Assembly (NCBI RefSeq): GCF_014836715.1 | Contig: NZ_JACSQI010000019.1 | Coordinates: forward strand, 1-55,862 | Length of the DNA: 55,862 nt | Direction: 5' to 3' | DNA from: Escherichia whittamii | GTDB taxonomy: Bacteria; Pseudomonadota; Gammaproteobacteria; Enterobacterales; Enterobacteriaceae | Shown: positions 19,648-29,950 of the stretch, piece by piece | How positions within the stretch are numbered: position 1 is the stretch's first letter | Layout of the letters: every line of letters starts with the position of its first letter | Notes under the pieces: generated by a model | Told to the model about the DNA's origin: nothing | What the model saw: only the letters and a program-made list of their open reading frames with translations | The model's database searches: none | Made by a program: the position numbers and the translations under genes

Positions 19648-20309
19648 GCCCATGCTCCTTAATAAACGCGAAATCGGATGAATGTGAATGCAGTGGTTTA
19701 AATTACCGTTTGCATTTTCGCATAGCGTATATTGCTGGCTACGACTTATCAATTAGTGAAAAATTTTTATTTCTTTGGTTTTTGTAGATAAAATATTCCG
19801 CAGTGGCGCATTTTTTGTACATTCTGGATTTTTTTATGTCTTAAAAGATAATGTTATTTTAAATCATTATGTTACGACGTGGCTCTGATATCTTTTGGCG
19901 GAGTGAACAAGGTGTGTTTACGCAGTAAAGCGTAGAGAATTCGGCTCAGGGGCGCGCCTGGCCACATTCAGCATCTTTTATGCCGTAAAGCCTGTAATGG
20001 CAGCATAAAGTTTCAGGTTACGATGTTTGGTATGTATCCTTTTTGTGTGCATATTTATGCAAATCGTGTGTTCCATTATTAGCCGGGAGGTTGTATCGTA
20101 CACCGGAACACTCGCCAGTAGCTGTAATAAGTAAGTTAAATGGCTGCTATATAATTTGCATATAAGCATTAATGTGTCAGTAAATAACGTGCGAAATAAT
20201 ATCACTCCGCGATTGTAAATATATTAAATTTTGTGGAAATATAATAAGTGATCGCTTAAACTACACGGCGAAATACTTTTTGTTTTGGCGTTAAAAGGTT
20301 TTCTTTATT
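19648..20309. other. Long AT-rich divergent region alaE / stpA
   Basis: 662 bases without a convincing gene. It must hold the alaE promoter (alanine/Lrp-responsive in K-12) and the stpA promoter. Upstream of stpA a TATAAT stands at 20240-20245, about 65 bases before the ATG, without a good -35. Runs of A and T suit H-NS/StpA/Lrp binding. A short open frame at 19978-20205 (minus) has no family resemblance and is rejected. Confidence 0.5.
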
Positions 20310-20711
20310 ATGTCTGTAATGTTACAAAGCTTAAATAACATCCGCACCCTTCGTGCAATGGCTCGCGAATTCTCCATTGACGTTCTTGAAGAAATGCTCG
20401 AAAAATTCAGGGTTGTCACTAAAGAAAGACGTGAAGAAGAAGAACAGCAGCAGCGCGAACTGGCAGAACGCCAGGAAAAAATTAGCACCTGGCTGGAGCT
20501 GATGAAAGCTGACGGTATTAACCCGGAAGAGTTATTAGCTAACGGCACCGCTGCACCGCGTGCAGGTAAAAAGCGTGAACCGCGTCCAGCAAAATATAAA
20601 TTCACCGACTTCAATGGTGAAACCAAAACCTGGACCGGTCAGGGCCGTACGCCGAAGCCAATTGCTCAGGCGCTGGCAGAAGGTAAATCTCTCGACGATT
20701 TCCTGATCTAA
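20310..20711 (+). CDS. stpA: Nucleoid-associated RNA chaperone StpA (H-NS paralogue)
   Basis: 133 aa. The N-terminal oligomerisation domain is coiled coil (about 1-64, RRLEEE-like [20 protein letters not shown]). A short linker follows, then the C-terminal DNA-binding domain with the AT-hook-like loop [16 protein letters not shown] (about 107-122). Binds curved AT-rich DNA, silences genes with H-NS, and has RNA chaperone activity. The linker reads [20 protein letters not shown] and is one residue shorter than K-12 StpA as I recall. Confidence 0.96.
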   Translation: MSVMLQSLNNIRTLRAMAREFSIDVLEEMLEKFRVVTKERREEEEQQQRELAERQEKISTWLELMKADGINPEELLANGTAAPRAGKKREPRPAKYKFTDFNGETKTWTGQGRTPKPIAQALAEGKSLDDFLI

Positions 20712-20719
20712 TCCCTTGA

Positions 20720-20749
20720 GCCGGATGCTGCCGCTATGGCGCATCCGGC
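20720..20749. repeat. REP-like palindrome between stpA and ygaP
   Basis: The inverted repeat GCCGGATGC/GCATCCGGC around a 12-base loop matches a REP-type unit. It lies between two convergent genes and could protect or end both mRNAs. Confidence 0.65.
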
Positions 20750-20757
20750 GTTGCTTC

Positions 20758-21282
20758 TCAAGTTCGCTGATTCCACGGCATTTTATCTAATAGCCTTGCC
20801 ATCCCACAAAAACCGCTGATTCCTGCAAACATTAATCCTGCGCCGACAAATCCACTTAATAAGAAGAAGCTGCTATTAATGGCATAGCCCAGTACGACGC
20901 CGATTAATATTAAGCCGCCAGCGGCGATCTGTACCTGACGCATTAATGGCAACGGTTGAGATTTATTTTCTGCTACCGGCAATCCCGCTTTTTTCCAGCC
21001 ATCGATCCCATCTTCCAGTAAAAAGACCTCTGCGGGGGCGGCAATCGCTGCTAATTTATCGGCGTTATTGCTGGTGCGTTTACCTGCCTGGCAGTGGAAT
21101 ATAATTTGTTCACTACGTAATTTATCCGGAAGACCAGACTGTTCTATCACGGATAATGGTGCCAGAGAGGCTGCTGGAATATGTTCACGAAGATATTCGT
21201 CGGCATCTCGAATATCGATTAACTTTGCACCGTGCGCGATTAATTCTTGCGCGTTATGCGGTGAAATTGTTATCAAAGCCAT
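20758..21282 (-). CDS. ygaP: Membrane-anchored rhodanese (thiosulfate sulfurtransferase) YgaP
   Basis: 174 aa. An N-terminal rhodanese domain (about 1-105) has the active-site loop HCQAGKRTS, whose Cys carries persulfide (and can be S-nitrosylated in K-12). Two C-terminal helices follow (about 115-155) in a DUF2892 segment. The start at 21282 gives [15 protein letters not shown]. The gene follows ygaV by 9 bases, so the sulfide-sensing repressor YgaV is expected to control it. Confidence 0.95.
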   Translation of the reverse strand: MALITISPHNAQELIAHGAKLIDIRDADEYLREHIPAASLAPLSVIEQSGLPDKLRSEQIIFHCQAGKRTSNNADKLAAIAAPAEVFLLEDGIDGWKKAGLPVAENKSQPLPLMRQVQIAAGGLILIGVVLGYAINSSFFLLSGFVGAGLMFAGISGFCGMARLLDKMPWNQRT

Positions 21283-21291
21283 CGTCACTCC

Positions 21292-21591
21292 TTACGGACA
21301 ATAGATATTTTTCAGGGTGGCGATAATGGCATTTATCGCCTCATTTTTAATGGAGTAAAGAATGCGTTGGGCGTCCCGCTGGCTGTCAATAAGCCCCTCG
21401 TCACGCATGCGAGCCAGATGCTGTGACGTGGCGGAGGCGCTAAGTCCGGTAATGCGAGCCAGTTCTCCGGCGCTGGTGCCGGGTGAACCGCAAAGCATGC
21501 ACAGAATCAACAATCGTTTGGGGTGACTCATTGCTTTCAGTAAGGCTGCTGCCTGCTCGGCACTGGCCTGTAATTGCGCGAGTTCAGTCAT
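21292..21591 (-). CDS. ygaV: ArsR-family sulfide/heme-responsive repressor YgaV
   Basis: 99 aa winged-helix regulator. The recognition region is ITGLSASATSQHLARMRDEG with the wing RILYSIKNEA. Cysteines occur at CMLCGSPG and at the C-terminus (NIYCP); family members use such thiols to sense sulfane sulfur. It leads the ygaVP operon and represses it. K-12 has Ser in place of the second Cys of CMLC as I recall, so one extra Cys is present here. Confidence 0.94.
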   Translation of the reverse strand: MTELAQLQASAEQAAALLKAMSHPKRLLILCMLCGSPGTSAGELARITGLSASATSQHLARMRDEGLIDSQRDAQRILYSIKNEAINAIIATLKNIYCP

Positions 21592-21773
21592 AGCTATTTA
21601 AGTATTTACTAAATTAAGTAAACTCTAAACTAAAAACGCAACGTATACCAGCGTCAGCAGCGTAAATGAGGGTAAACGCGTAGGCTGAAACTGGCAGGTT
21701 CCGCTAAAATTATTACGCTAAGGAGATAAAATCTCTTTTTAAACAATGGTTAATTTTATTATAGGGAGTAAAT

Positions 21774-21932
21774 ATGGGTTTCTGGAGAATCGTCATCACC
21801 ATCATTTTGCCGCCGCTTGGCGTGCTGCTGGGTAAAGGATTTGGCTGGGCGTTCATCATTAATATTCTGCTGACACTGCTCGGTTATATCCCGGGTTTGA
21901 TTCACGCTTTCTGGGTGCAAACTCGCGATTAA
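21774..21932 (+). CDS. yqaE: Small membrane protein YqaE (PMP3/UPF0057 family)
   Basis: 52 aa, two membrane helices: FWRIVITIILPPLGVLLG and FIINILLTLLGYIPGLIHAF. This is the Pmp3 stress-induced membrane peptide family, linked to membrane potential and envelope stress. The ATG at 21774 has the ribosome site TAGGGAG. CpxR-controlled in K-12 as I recall. Divergent from ygaV and upstream of kbp. Confidence 0.93.
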   Translation: MGFWRIVITIILPPLGVLLGKGFGWAFIINILLTLLGYIPGLIHAFWVQTRD

Positions 21933-22015
21933 TCCCGTGCTCACCCCCGCGGCGTTAACGCGCCGCGTTCCTCTGCTACACTTTCTGAGTGTTTCCGTTA
22001 ACGAATGAGGTAGCT

Positions 22016-22462
22016 ATGGGACTGTTCAATTTTGTGAAAGATGCCGGAGAAAAACTCTGGGACACGGTCACCGGTCAGCACGATAAAGACGATCAGGCGA
22101 AGAAGGTGCAGGAGCATTTGAACAAAACCGGCATTCCAGATGCCGATAAAGTAAATATCCAAATTACCGATGGCAAAGCGACGGTGACTGGTGATGGTTT
22201 GAGCCAGGAAGCGAAGGAAAAAATCCTTGTTGCGGTGGGGAATATTTCCGGTATTGCCAGCGTGGACGATCAGGTAAAAACGGCGACACCAGCCACTGCC
22301 AGCCAGTTTTATACCGTTAAGTCTGGCGACACTCTTAGCGCGATTTCAAAACAGGTCTACGGCAACGCCAATCTGTACAATAAAATCTTCGAAGCGAATA
22401 AACCGATGCTGAAAAGCCCGGATAAAATTTACCCGGGGCAAGTGTTGCGTATTCCAGAGTAA
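22016..22462 (+). CDS. kbp: Potassium-binding protein Kbp (BON and LysM domains)
   Basis: 148 aa. It has a BON domain (about 25-90) and a C-terminal LysM domain ([20 protein letters not shown]... to [10 protein letters not shown], about 97-146). There is no signal peptide; the K-12 protein (YgaU) is a cytoplasmic K+ sensor needed for fitness at high potassium. The ATG at 22016 ([15 protein letters not shown]) has a GAGGTAGCT ribosome site; the longer in-frame start at 21989 is not conserved. Confidence 0.95.
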   Translation: MGLFNFVKDAGEKLWDTVTGQHDKDDQAKKVQEHLNKTGIPDADKVNIQITDGKATVTGDGLSQEAKEKILVAVGNISGIASVDDQVKTATPATASQFYTVKSGDTLSAISKQVYGNANLYNKIFEANKPMLKSPDKIYPGQVLRIPE

Positions 22463-22468
22463 TAGCGG

Positions 22469-23128
22469 TTAGTCCGCCATCGCCTGCTGGATAATCGGAA
22501 TCGGCGTCAGCAAATGCTGGCGCATTAACTCACTGGCGCGCGCGGTATCTCGCGCCAGGACGGCTTCCGTCAGGGTCTGGTGTTGATCGTGTTTGTCTTC
22601 CAGCATTTCCACCGAAAGCACCGTTCGCCGCAGCCAGATAAATCGATAGCGCGCCGCCAGATCAAACAATCGTTCACGCATTTGCAATAAATAGTGAGAA
22701 CCACAGCCCGCCACAATCGCAGTATGAAACGCCTGATGACGCAGATCCCACTCATCAAGCATTTTCTCACTTGCTTCACTGGCCTCAAGCTTACTAAGCA
22801 GATGCGCCTTCGCAAGTACGTCTGCCTCCCACTCATCGCCACCGCGGGCAATCGCCAGGCTTACCAGCATAGCTTCCATATTGGCACGGGCATCGAAAAT
22901 ATCGAGCAACTCCTGCTCTGACATAGACGCCACCCGATACCCTTTTTGATTCACCACCGTGACCAACCGTTCCGCCACCAGTTGCGAAAGGGCTTCCCGC
23001 AACGGCCCAACACCAAGTGCATAACGCGATGTCAGTAAACTCATCCGTAATTTTTCATCCGGCTGAAAATTGCCGCGAATAATATCGTTTTTCAACCAGC
23101 GGTAGCCATCCAGAGACGTAATGGTCAT
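22469..23128 (-). CDS. glaR: GntR-family repressor GlaR (CsiR)
   Basis: 219 aa FCD-subfamily GntR regulator. The winged helix is N-terminal (SRYALGVGPLREALSQLVAERLV); the FCD effector domain carries the metal-binding His/Asp set (LRHQAFHTAIVAG...). Represses the glaH operon and is relieved by glutarate. Last gene of glaH-lhgO-gabDTP-glaR, 20 bases after gabP. Its likely operator (TTGT-N8-ACAA) lies upstream of glaH. Confidence 0.94.
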   Translation of the reverse strand: MTITSLDGYRWLKNDIIRGNFQPDEKLRMSLLTSRYALGVGPLREALSQLVAERLVTVVNQKGYRVASMSEQELLDIFDARANMEAMLVSLAIARGGDEWEADVLAKAHLLSKLEASEASEKMLDEWDLRHQAFHTAIVAGCGSHYLLQMRERLFDLAARYRFIWLRRTVLSVEMLEDKHDQHQTLTEAVLARDTARASELMRQHLLTPIPIIQQAMAD

Positions 23129-23148
23129 GGTGTGACTCCTGCTCAACG

Positions 23149-24549
23149 TTAATGCGTATTATGCGCGGGTAATTTTTGCCACATTATCAGCTTTTTCCAG
23201 CGCGCCATAATTGGCACAGTGCAGATAATCCCTATCGCTAATAAGCCGGTGGAGATCACTTCTAACTGCTGCGCCGGGCGGAATAACATCACCACCAACA
23301 CAAAGGTAATAAAGCCAATCACCAGCCAGGTGAGCCACGGATAAAGCCACATGCGCAGGCGAATTTCGCCGCCTTCCGCCAGCAGGATTTTACGCATCCG
23401 CAATTGTGAAACGGCAATGACTAAATAAACCAGCAGGGCGATAGCGCCGGAGCTGTCAATCAGGAATTTAAACACTTTGGCGGGCGCGTAATAGTTCACC
23501 ACCACCGTTAAAAATGCCGCGCCGGTCGAAAGTAATACTGCCACGTACGGCGTTTTACTGCGGTTGATTTTGCCCATTACCGCGGGCGCATCCCCGCGAC
23601 GGCTTAAGGAGTAGAGCATCCTTGAGGCGGTATACAGCGCCGAGTTCAGGCAGCTGGTTACTGACAGCAAAATAACGCAATCCATAATGAATTTTGCATG
23701 CGGAATATTCAGTAGCTCCAGCACGGAACGGTAGGAACCCACGGTTTTCAGTCCTGGCATATTCCACGGAATGAGTGCCACGACGACAAAAATAGAACAC
23801 AAATAGAAAATAGAGATACGCCAGATAACCGAGTTGGTGGCGCGGACAATATGTTTATCCGGCGTGTCGGATTCTGCTGCCGCAATAGTGACAATTTCTG
23901 CCCCCATAAACGAGAACATGGTGATCAGCATCGCGCTTAATACCGCGCCAAAGCCGTTCGGCATAAAGCCACCGCTATCCCACAATCTTGAGATACCGCT
24001 CACTTCGGCATAAGGATAAAAACCGCTAATCGCCACTGCGCCGAGGAAGATAAACGCCAGGATGGCGATCACTTTGCATATCGCCAACCAGAACTCAAAT
24101 TCGCCGTAGTTTTTGACGCTTAATAAATTACTGCCGGTTAAGGCGAGGGTAATGACCAGGGAAAATAACCAGATAGGAATACCTGGAACCCAGGAGTGCA
24201 GGATCATGGCGGCGATGTTGGCTTCCAGTGGGATCACCAGTACCCAAAACCACCAGTACAGCCAGCCGATGGTATAGCCCGCCCAGCGGCCAATGGCTTT
24301 ATCGGCGTAGGTGGAAAAGGAACCGGTATCGGGCGTGGCGACCGCCATTTCCGCCAGCATCCGCATGATCATAACCACCAGTAACCCGGCGAACAGATAG
24401 GCCAGCAATACCGCCGGGCCAGCTTCGGCGATGGCGACGCTGGAACCGACAAACAGACTTGCGCCGATAACACCGGCAATAGACAACATGGTGACGTGGC
24501 GTGATTTCAGCCCGCCGCCTAACTCATGTGGTTGCGATGATTGCCCCAT
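23149..24549 (-). CDS. gabP: 4-aminobutyrate (GABA) permease GabP
   Basis: 466 aa, 12-helix amino acid permease of the APC superfamily, inner membrane, proton-coupled GABA uptake. The start MGQSSQPHELGGGLKSRH is followed by the family segment VTMLSIAGVIGASLFVGSS, and a conserved amphipathic loop near residue 320 reads YSLSRRGDAPAVMGKIN. I preferred the ATG at 24549 over an upstream in-frame start at 24612 for the known length. 237 bases with several REP units separate it from gabT. Confidence 0.96.
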   Translation of the reverse strand: MGQSSQPHELGGGLKSRHVTMLSIAGVIGASLFVGSSVAIAEAGPAVLLAYLFAGLLVVMIMRMLAEMAVATPDTGSFSTYADKAIGRWAGYTIGWLYWWFWVLVIPLEANIAAMILHSWVPGIPIWLFSLVITLALTGSNLLSVKNYGEFEFWLAICKVIAILAFIFLGAVAISGFYPYAEVSGISRLWDSGGFMPNGFGAVLSAMLITMFSFMGAEIVTIAAAESDTPDKHIVRATNSVIWRISIFYLCSIFVVVALIPWNMPGLKTVGSYRSVLELLNIPHAKFIMDCVILLSVTSCLNSALYTASRMLYSLSRRGDAPAVMGKINRSKTPYVAVLLSTGAAFLTVVVNYYAPAKVFKFLIDSSGAIALLVYLVIAVSQLRMRKILLAEGGEIRLRMWLYPWLTWLVIGFITFVLVVMLFRPAQQLEVISTGLLAIGIICTVPIMARWKKLIMWQKLPAHNTH

Positions 24550-24638
24550 CCTGAATCCTCTCGAAAGTGTGTCACTTGGGAGAGCGCCCCGACATTTCCC
24601 GCGTCGGGTCACGCGTTTAATTGTTATTGATTCTTTTT

Positions 24639-24777
24639 GCCGGAGAGCGGCTCCGCCTTATCCGGCCGACATAGATTTATTCCTGTTCACGTACAGATTG
24701 TCAGATGCGGCGTAAACGCCTTATCCGACCTGGATTCCCGTAGGCCGGACAAGACGCAAAGCGTCGCCTCCGGCATG
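24639..24777. repeat. BIME with three REP units between gabT and gabP
   Basis: REP palindromes are at 24639-24670 (GCCGGAGAGCGGCTCCGCC...), 24701-24731 (TCAGATGCGGCGTAAACGCC...) and, inverted, 24740-24777 (GTAGGCCGGACAAGACGC...). They sit inside the operon and probably set the relative stability of gabT and gabP mRNA. Confidence 0.9.
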
Positions 24778-24786
24778 GATGCGATG

Positions 24787-26067
24787 CTACTGCTTCGCCT
24801 CATCAAAACACAGGCTGATGATCTCCAGACCCTGACGGATCTGAGCGTCTTCAATGGTGAGCGGTACAAGGATGCGTAGCACGTTGTAGTACGGGCCGCA
24901 GGAGAGCAGAATCAGGCCTTTGTCGCGGGCGCGCGCCACGATGTCAGCGGTGAGTTTAGCGTCCGGTTTGTTGTGATCGCCATCTTCAAACAGCTCGATG
25001 GCGATCATCGCCCCCAGTCCGCGTACGTCGCCGATTTCCGGGTGTTTTTCGGCGATCGCCAGCAATCCGTCTTTCAGTTTCTGCCCCAGATCGTTGGCTT
25101 TTTGCAGCAGATTTTCCTGCTCGAACACCTTCAACACTTCCAGCGCCGCCACGCAGGCAATCGGGTTACCCGCATAGGTGCCGCCCAGGCCGCCCGGAGC
25201 GACAGCGTCCATCACTTCGGCGCGCCCGGTGACGCCCGCCAGCGGGAAACCGCCCGCGATCGATTTCGCAAAGGTGGTGAGATCCGGCGCCACGCCCATT
25301 TGCTCCATTGCAAACAGCGTGCCGGTACGCCCCGCGCCGCTCTGTACTTCATCGGCAATCAGCATGATCCCGTGCTCGTCACACAGCGCGCGTAAACGTT
25401 GCATAAAGGCTGGCGTCGCGGCATAGAAACCGCCTTCGCCCTGAACGGGTTCAATCACGATGGCGGCGATATCTTCCGGCGCAGCGTCATTTTTGAAGAT
25501 CCGGTGGATGCTGGCGATAGCGTCGTCTTCACTGATGCCGTGCAGCGGGCAAGGATAAAGCGCACGATAAACATGGCCCGGCATCAGGCCCATGCCCGCA
25601 GAGTATGGATTCACCTTGCCGGTCAGCGCCAGCGTGTAGTGCGTACGCCCGTGATACGCGCCGCTAAAGGCGATGGTGCCGCTGCGTTTGGTGGCGGCGC
25701 GGGCAATTTTTACCGCGTTCTCCACCGCTTCAGAACCGGTCGTTACCAGCAGCGTTTTTTTGGCAAAATCGCCCGGCACCTTCTGATTCATTATTTCGCA
25801 CAGTTCCAGATATGGCTCGTAAGCCAGCACCTGGAAACAGGTGTGCGACAGTTTTTTCAACTGCGCTTCCACCGCGGCAACCACTTTCGGATGCAGGTGA
25901 CCGGTATTGAGCACCGCAATGCCGCCCGCGAAATCAAGATACTCACGGCCTTCAACGTCCCACACCCGGCAGTTTTCCGCGCGGTCAGCGAAAATCGGGT
26001 GAATTTGCCCAACGCCACGGGGAATCGCCTGACTGCGGCGCTGCATTAACTCTTTATTGCTGCTCAT
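24787..26067 (-). CDS. gabT: 4-aminobutyrate aminotransferase GabT
   Basis: 426 aa PLP enzyme of aminotransferase class III. Converts GABA and 2-oxoglutarate to succinate semialdehyde and glutamate; also acts on 5-aminovalerate. TGSEAVENAVKIARAAT holds the PLP phosphate site, ADEVQSGAGRTG the Asp that contacts the PLP ring nitrogen, and TTFAKSIAGGFPLAG the Schiff-base Lys. Lies 13 bases after gabD. Confidence 0.97.
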   Translation of the reverse strand: MSSNKELMQRRSQAIPRGVGQIHPIFADRAENCRVWDVEGREYLDFAGGIAVLNTGHLHPKVVAAVEAQLKKLSHTCFQVLAYEPYLELCEIMNQKVPGDFAKKTLLVTTGSEAVENAVKIARAATKRSGTIAFSGAYHGRTHYTLALTGKVNPYSAGMGLMPGHVYRALYPCPLHGISEDDAIASIHRIFKNDAAPEDIAAIVIEPVQGEGGFYAATPAFMQRLRALCDEHGIMLIADEVQSGAGRTGTLFAMEQMGVAPDLTTFAKSIAGGFPLAGVTGRAEVMDAVAPGGLGGTYAGNPIACVAALEVLKVFEQENLLQKANDLGQKLKDGLLAIAEKHPEIGDVRGLGAMIAIELFEDGDHNKPDAKLTADIVARARDKGLILLSCGPYYNVLRILVPLTIEDAQIRQGLEIISLCFDEAKQ

Positions 26068-26080
26068 TCGCGTTCTCCAA

Positions 26081-27529
26081 TTAAAGACCGATGCACATAT
26101 ATTTGATTTCTAAGTAATCTTCGATGCCATACTTCGAACCTTCACGACCCAGCCCCGAGGCTTTGATACCGCCGAACGGGGCCACTTCATTGGAAATAAT
26201 GCCGGTATTGATGCCGACGATGCCGTACTCCAGCGCCTCGCCCACGCGGAAGACGCGGCTTAAATCGCGGGCGTAGAAATAGGCGGCAAGGCCAAACTCA
26301 GTGTCATTGGCTTGTGCAATCACATCGGCTTCATCTTTAAAGCGGAATAGCGGGGCGAGGGGGCCGAACGTCTCTTCTTTCGACACTTTGGCGTTGGCTG
26401 GAACGTCCACCAGAATGGTCGGTTGGAAGAAGTTGCCGCCGCGTTCGTGCGCTTTACCACCGCAAACCACGCGCGCGCCTTTCTCCAGGGCATCGGCAAT
26501 ATGCTCTTCCACTTTCGCCACCGCTTTTTCATCGATCAGCGGCCCGATGGTGACGCCGTTATCCAGCCCGTCGCCGATGTGCAGTTTGCTCACCGCTTGC
26601 TGCAATTTTTCAGCAAAGCGGTCATACACGCCGTCCTGCACGTATAAACGGTTGGCGCAGACGCAGGTTTGCCCGGCGTTGCGGAATTTCGAGGCCAGCG
26701 CGCCTTCCACGGCTTTGTCGAGATCGGCATCGTCAAAAACAATAAACGGCGCGTTGCCGCCCAGCTCCAGCGAGACTTTTTTGATGTCTTTCGCGCACTG
26801 TTCCATTAATTGGCGGCCAATTTCGGTCGAGCCGGTAAACGACAGTTTGCGTACCAGCGGATTGCTGGTCAGTTCATTACCGACCGCGCCCGCCGAACCG
26901 GTGACCACGTTAAACACGCCAGCCGGAACGCCCGCACGAGTCGCCAGTTCCGCCAGCGCCAGCGCAGAGAACGGCGTCTGACTGGCGGGCTTCAGCACCA
27001 TCGTGCAGCCTGCCGCCAGCGCCGGACCGGCTTTACGGGTAATCATCGCCGCCGGGAAGTTCCACGGCGTGATAGCTGCGGTAACGCCAATCGGCTGCTT
27101 GATAACAATCAGACGCTTATCGACCTGATGGCCGGGAATGGTGTCGCCATAAATACGCTTGCCTTCTTCGGCAAACCACTCAATAAAGGAGGCGGCGTAG
27201 CTGATTTCGCCTTTCGCTTCAGCCAGCGGCTTGCCCTGTTCAAGGGTCATCAGGCGCGCTAAATCGTCCTGATGCTCCATCATCAAATTGAACCAGTTAC
27301 GCAAAATGGTGGCGCGTTCTTTGGCAGTGAGCGCACGCCAGGCGGGCAGGGCGCGGTTGGCAGCGTCGATAGCGGCGCGGGTTTCATCAGCGCCCATTTT
27401 CGGCACGCTACCCAGCTTCTCGCCATTCGCCGGGTTGGTGACGTCGATGACTTCACCATTGTTGGCGTCCAGCCATTCCCCGTTAATCAACGCCTGCTGG
27501 TGGAATAATTTACTGTCGTTAAGTTTCAT
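26081..27529 (-). CDS. gabD: NADP-dependent succinate-semialdehyde dehydrogenase GabD
   Basis: 482 aa aldehyde dehydrogenase. Oxidises succinate (or glutarate) semialdehyde to the acid. The active-site Glu is in LELGGNAPFIVF and the catalytic Cys in RNAGQTCVCANR; the coenzyme fold shows FTGSTEIGRQL. Third gene of the glaH operon, 22 bases after lhgO. Confidence 0.97.
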   Translation of the reverse strand: MKLNDSKLFHQQALINGEWLDANNGEVIDVTNPANGEKLGSVPKMGADETRAAIDAANRALPAWRALTAKERATILRNWFNLMMEHQDDLARLMTLEQGKPLAEAKGEISYAASFIEWFAEEGKRIYGDTIPGHQVDKRLIVIKQPIGVTAAITPWNFPAAMITRKAGPALAAGCTMVLKPASQTPFSALALAELATRAGVPAGVFNVVTGSAGAVGNELTSNPLVRKLSFTGSTEIGRQLMEQCAKDIKKVSLELGGNAPFIVFDDADLDKAVEGALASKFRNAGQTCVCANRLYVQDGVYDRFAEKLQQAVSKLHIGDGLDNGVTIGPLIDEKAVAKVEEHIADALEKGARVVCGGKAHERGGNFFQPTILVDVPANAKVSKEETFGPLAPLFRFKDEADVIAQANDTEFGLAAYFYARDLSRVFRVGEALEYGIVGINTGIISNEVAPFGGIKASGLGREGSKYGIEDYLEIKYMCIGL

Positions 27530-27551
27530 CGTTACGTCCTGTTTTCAAAGG

Positions 27552-28820
27552 TTATTGATTAAATGCGGCGTGTAAGGTATCCACACTACGTGCCGCTCGC
27601 AGCGTGCGTCCGGGGTTACTCTGGCTTGCCAACAGCGTTTGTACCTTGCTGACAATATGCGCACCAATAGGAATTGCTGATGTCGCTGCCGGGGAGGGCG
27701 CATTGCAGGTGTGGATCGTGCGTGGGGTGGTGACAAACAGAAAATCGTCAATCAGCTTGCCGTCCGGCGATACCGCCTGCGCCCGCACACCGGAGGGCCA
27801 GGGCTGGAGATCGCTTAACGAAAGCCGGGGACAATATTTTTGCACCAGCCGCAGATAGCCGCTTTTGCACAGCGAGTTTTTCATCTCGCCCAGTCCTGAG
27901 CGTAGATGGTTTTGCAGTACCCGGCGAATCCCCGACGAGCCCAAAATCTCCAGCGTGTCGCTAAATGAGAAGTCGCGCTTGCGATAGCCTTCACGTTTGA
28001 AAGCCAGCACCGCGTTTGGCCCGACGGTCACGCTGCCGTCGATCATCCGGGTGAGATGAACGCCCAAAAACGGCATCGCCGGGTCGGGAATGGGGTAAAT
28101 CAGATGGTTTACAATCTGGTTATGTTCTGGCGCCAGGCGGAAATACTCGCCACGGAACGGGCAGATAATAAAGCCCGGTTCGAGGCCGAGCATTTTCACC
28201 AGCCGATCAGCCATAAGTCCGGAACAGCTAATCAGCGTCGATGCTTCATATTCGCCGCCCTGGCGGGTACGTATCACCACGCCGTTTTTATGCTCATTAA
28301 GGCCGCTGACTTCGGCGTTATAAATAATCTCACCGCCTCTGGCCTGGAAGATTTTTGCCATCGCCGCCGTCACTTCGCGGTAGCTGACAATACCGCTGGA
28401 CGGCACAAAAATACCGCCGAGCCCGGTGATATTCGGTTCGCGCTCGCGCAGTTCGTCGGCGTTTAGCCATTCGCGCTCGATACCGTTCGCCGCTGTGCGT
28501 TCCCATAAGGCGCGCATCCGTTCCATTTCGAGATCGGACGTGGCAACCAGCATCTTGCCGCAGTTGTCGTAGCGAATGCCGTTTTGATCGCAAAAGGCTT
28601 TGGTGGCGCGATTTCCCGCCAGGCAAAACTGCGCCTTCAGGCTGCCGGGCGTGTAATAGACCCCGGCATGGATCACGCCGCTGTTGTGGCCCGTTTGATG
28701 ACAGGCCGGGCCGGACTCTTTTTCCAGTAGCGCAATGCGGGCATCCGGATAGACGTCAATCAGTTGCATGGCGGTCGACATGCCGATGATGCCGCCGCCA
28801 ATAATCACAAAATCATACAT
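27552..28820 (-). CDS. lhgO: L-2-hydroxyglutarate dehydrogenase LhgO
   Basis: 422 aa FAD-dependent, membrane-associated enzyme. Oxidises the L-2-hydroxyglutarate made by GlaH to 2-oxoglutarate, feeding electrons to quinone. The N-terminal dinucleotide fold (DFVIIGGGIIGMSTAMQL) and the HNSGVIHAGVYY segment of the FAD-binding DAO family are clear. The start at 28820 (MYDFVII) is 19 bases after glaH; an in-frame TTG/GTG region further upstream overlaps glaH and is rejected. Confidence 0.97.
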   Translation of the reverse strand: MYDFVIIGGGIIGMSTAMQLIDVYPDARIALLEKESGPACHQTGHNSGVIHAGVYYTPGSLKAQFCLAGNRATKAFCDQNGIRYDNCGKMLVATSDLEMERMRALWERTAANGIEREWLNADELREREPNITGLGGIFVPSSGIVSYREVTAAMAKIFQARGGEIIYNAEVSGLNEHKNGVVIRTRQGGEYEASTLISCSGLMADRLVKMLGLEPGFIICPFRGEYFRLAPEHNQIVNHLIYPIPDPAMPFLGVHLTRMIDGSVTVGPNAVLAFKREGYRKRDFSFSDTLEILGSSGIRRVLQNHLRSGLGEMKNSLCKSGYLRLVQKYCPRLSLSDLQPWPSGVRAQAVSPDGKLIDDFLFVTTPRTIHTCNAPSPAATSAIPIGAHIVSKVQTLLASQSNPGRTLRAARSVDTLHAAFNQ

Positions 28821-28839
28821 CCGCTCAATTCCTTTGCGC

Positions 28840-29931
<1,092 letters not shown>

Positions 29932-29934
29932 TTA

Positions 29935-29950
29935 TTGTGATCAAAAACAA
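29935..29950. promoter_or_regulatory. GlaR (CsiR) operator upstream of glaH
   Basis: TTGTGATCAAAAACAA fits the TTGT-N8-ACAA consensus reported for this repressor. It overlaps a TGATCACAA half-site that could serve CRP. It lies about 120 bases before the glaH start. Confidence 0.65.

Noticed and set aside
19978-20205. 75-aa minus-strand frame in the alaE-stpA gap
   Set aside because: Composition is that of random AT-rich DNA, with no start context or recognisable motif.
24601-24786. Possible CRISPR-like repeats between gabT and gabP
   Set aside because: The repeated palindromes are REP units in alternating orientation, without regular spacers.
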